In this document: piece by piece, positions 14,277 through 14,389 of the stretch
Layout of the letters: each line of letters starts with the position of its first letter
Numbering within the stretch: position 1 is the first letter of the stretch
From: an uncultured Sutterella sp.
GTDB taxonomy: Bacteria; Pseudomonadota; Gammaproteobacteria; Burkholderiales; Burkholderiaceae_F
Assembly (NCBI GenBank): GCA_934249275.1
Contig: CAKQKT010000047.1
Location: 1 to 14,389 of the forward strand
Direction: 5' to 3'
Length of the DNA stretch: 14,389 nucleotides
The notes under the pieces: model-generated
Databases searched by the model: none
Told to the model about the DNA's origin: nothing
The model's input: the letters and a program-made list of their open reading frames with translations, nothing else
Made by a program: the position numbers and the translations under genes

Positions 14277-14285
14277 ATTGTACCA
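14277..14285 (-). promoter_or_regulatory. Extended -10 promoter for the lepA-pncB operon
   Basis: The - strand reads TGGTACAAT, an extended -10 (TGn) with TACAAT (five of six consensus bases). No good -35 lies at standard spacing. It is the best promoter candidate ahead of lepA, and start sites would fall near 14270. Confidence 0.5.
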
Positions 14286-14338
14286 TCCAGGCGGCTATCC
14301 ACAGCGGATTTCCAGGGCGAACGCTTACACATTTAGAC

Positions 14339-14373
14339 TTGACAAACGATCATTCCTATAAATCATAAGAATG
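14339..14373 (+). promoter_or_regulatory. TTGACA element with imperfect dyad at the window edge
   Basis: A perfect -35 hexamer TTGACA (14339-14344) on the + strand is followed by a 23-base imperfect palindrome (14351-14373, arms CATTC and GAATG; 9 of 11 positions pair). The -10 at suitable spacing is weak. It may be a divergent, repressor-controlled promoter for a gene beyond the window, or an operator acting on lepA. Confidence 0.3.
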
Positions 14374-14389
14374 GCAACTATTTAGCTTG

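Noticed and set aside
14295..14303. A DnaA-box-like nonamer CTATCCACA upstream of lepA
   Set aside because: It is a single site with one mismatch to TTATCCACA, with no cluster, AT-rich unwinding region or dnaA/dnaN neighbour.

Overview
The window is a chromosomal stretch of moderately high GC content from a Gram-negative bacterium. The order lepA-lepB-rnc-era-recO-pdxJ-nagZ is typical of Betaproteobacteria (Burkholderiales). A FemAB-family protein and a CitMHS/NhaD-type antiporter nearby would suit a gut member such as the Sutterellaceae. That family-level placement is inference from gene content only; no marker gene fixes it.

Left end (1-485): a tRNA cluster tRNA-Gln(CTG), tRNA-Leu(GAG), tRNA-Gln(CTG), closed by a strong intrinsic terminator. 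The first Gln copy is cut by the window edge. Next, on the + strand, come a YtcJ-type amidohydrolase and the nickel-responsive repressor nikR, which are 29 bases apart and probably co-transcribed. They end at a bidirectional terminator shared with the convergent gene.

Middle (2624-5700, - strand): a FemA/FemB-family aminoacyltransferase-like protein, and an NhaD/CitMHS-type membrane antiporter. The antiporter has its own extended -10 promoter, a structured leader and a GTG start. Two intrinsic terminators separate the two genes.

Right part (5713-14285, - strand): one long, tightly spaced gene string, lepA, lepB, rnc, era, recO, pdxJ, nagZ, pncB, running from an extended -10 promoter upstream of lepA to a single intrinsic terminator after pncB. 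It combines translation (LepA), secretion (LepB), dsRNA processing (RNase III), ribosome assembly (Era), recombination repair (RecO), vitamin B6 synthesis (PdxJ), peptidoglycan recycling (NagZ) and NAD salvage (PncB). The acpS gene that normally sits between pdxJ and nagZ is absent.

No mobile element, CRISPR array, prophage or obvious new multi-gene system is visible. The points most worth following are the missing acpS, the FemAB protein in a Gram-negative setting, the interlocking inverted repeats in the antiporter leader, and a stem-loop over the nikR start codon. No gene-free stretch exceeds 300 bases.
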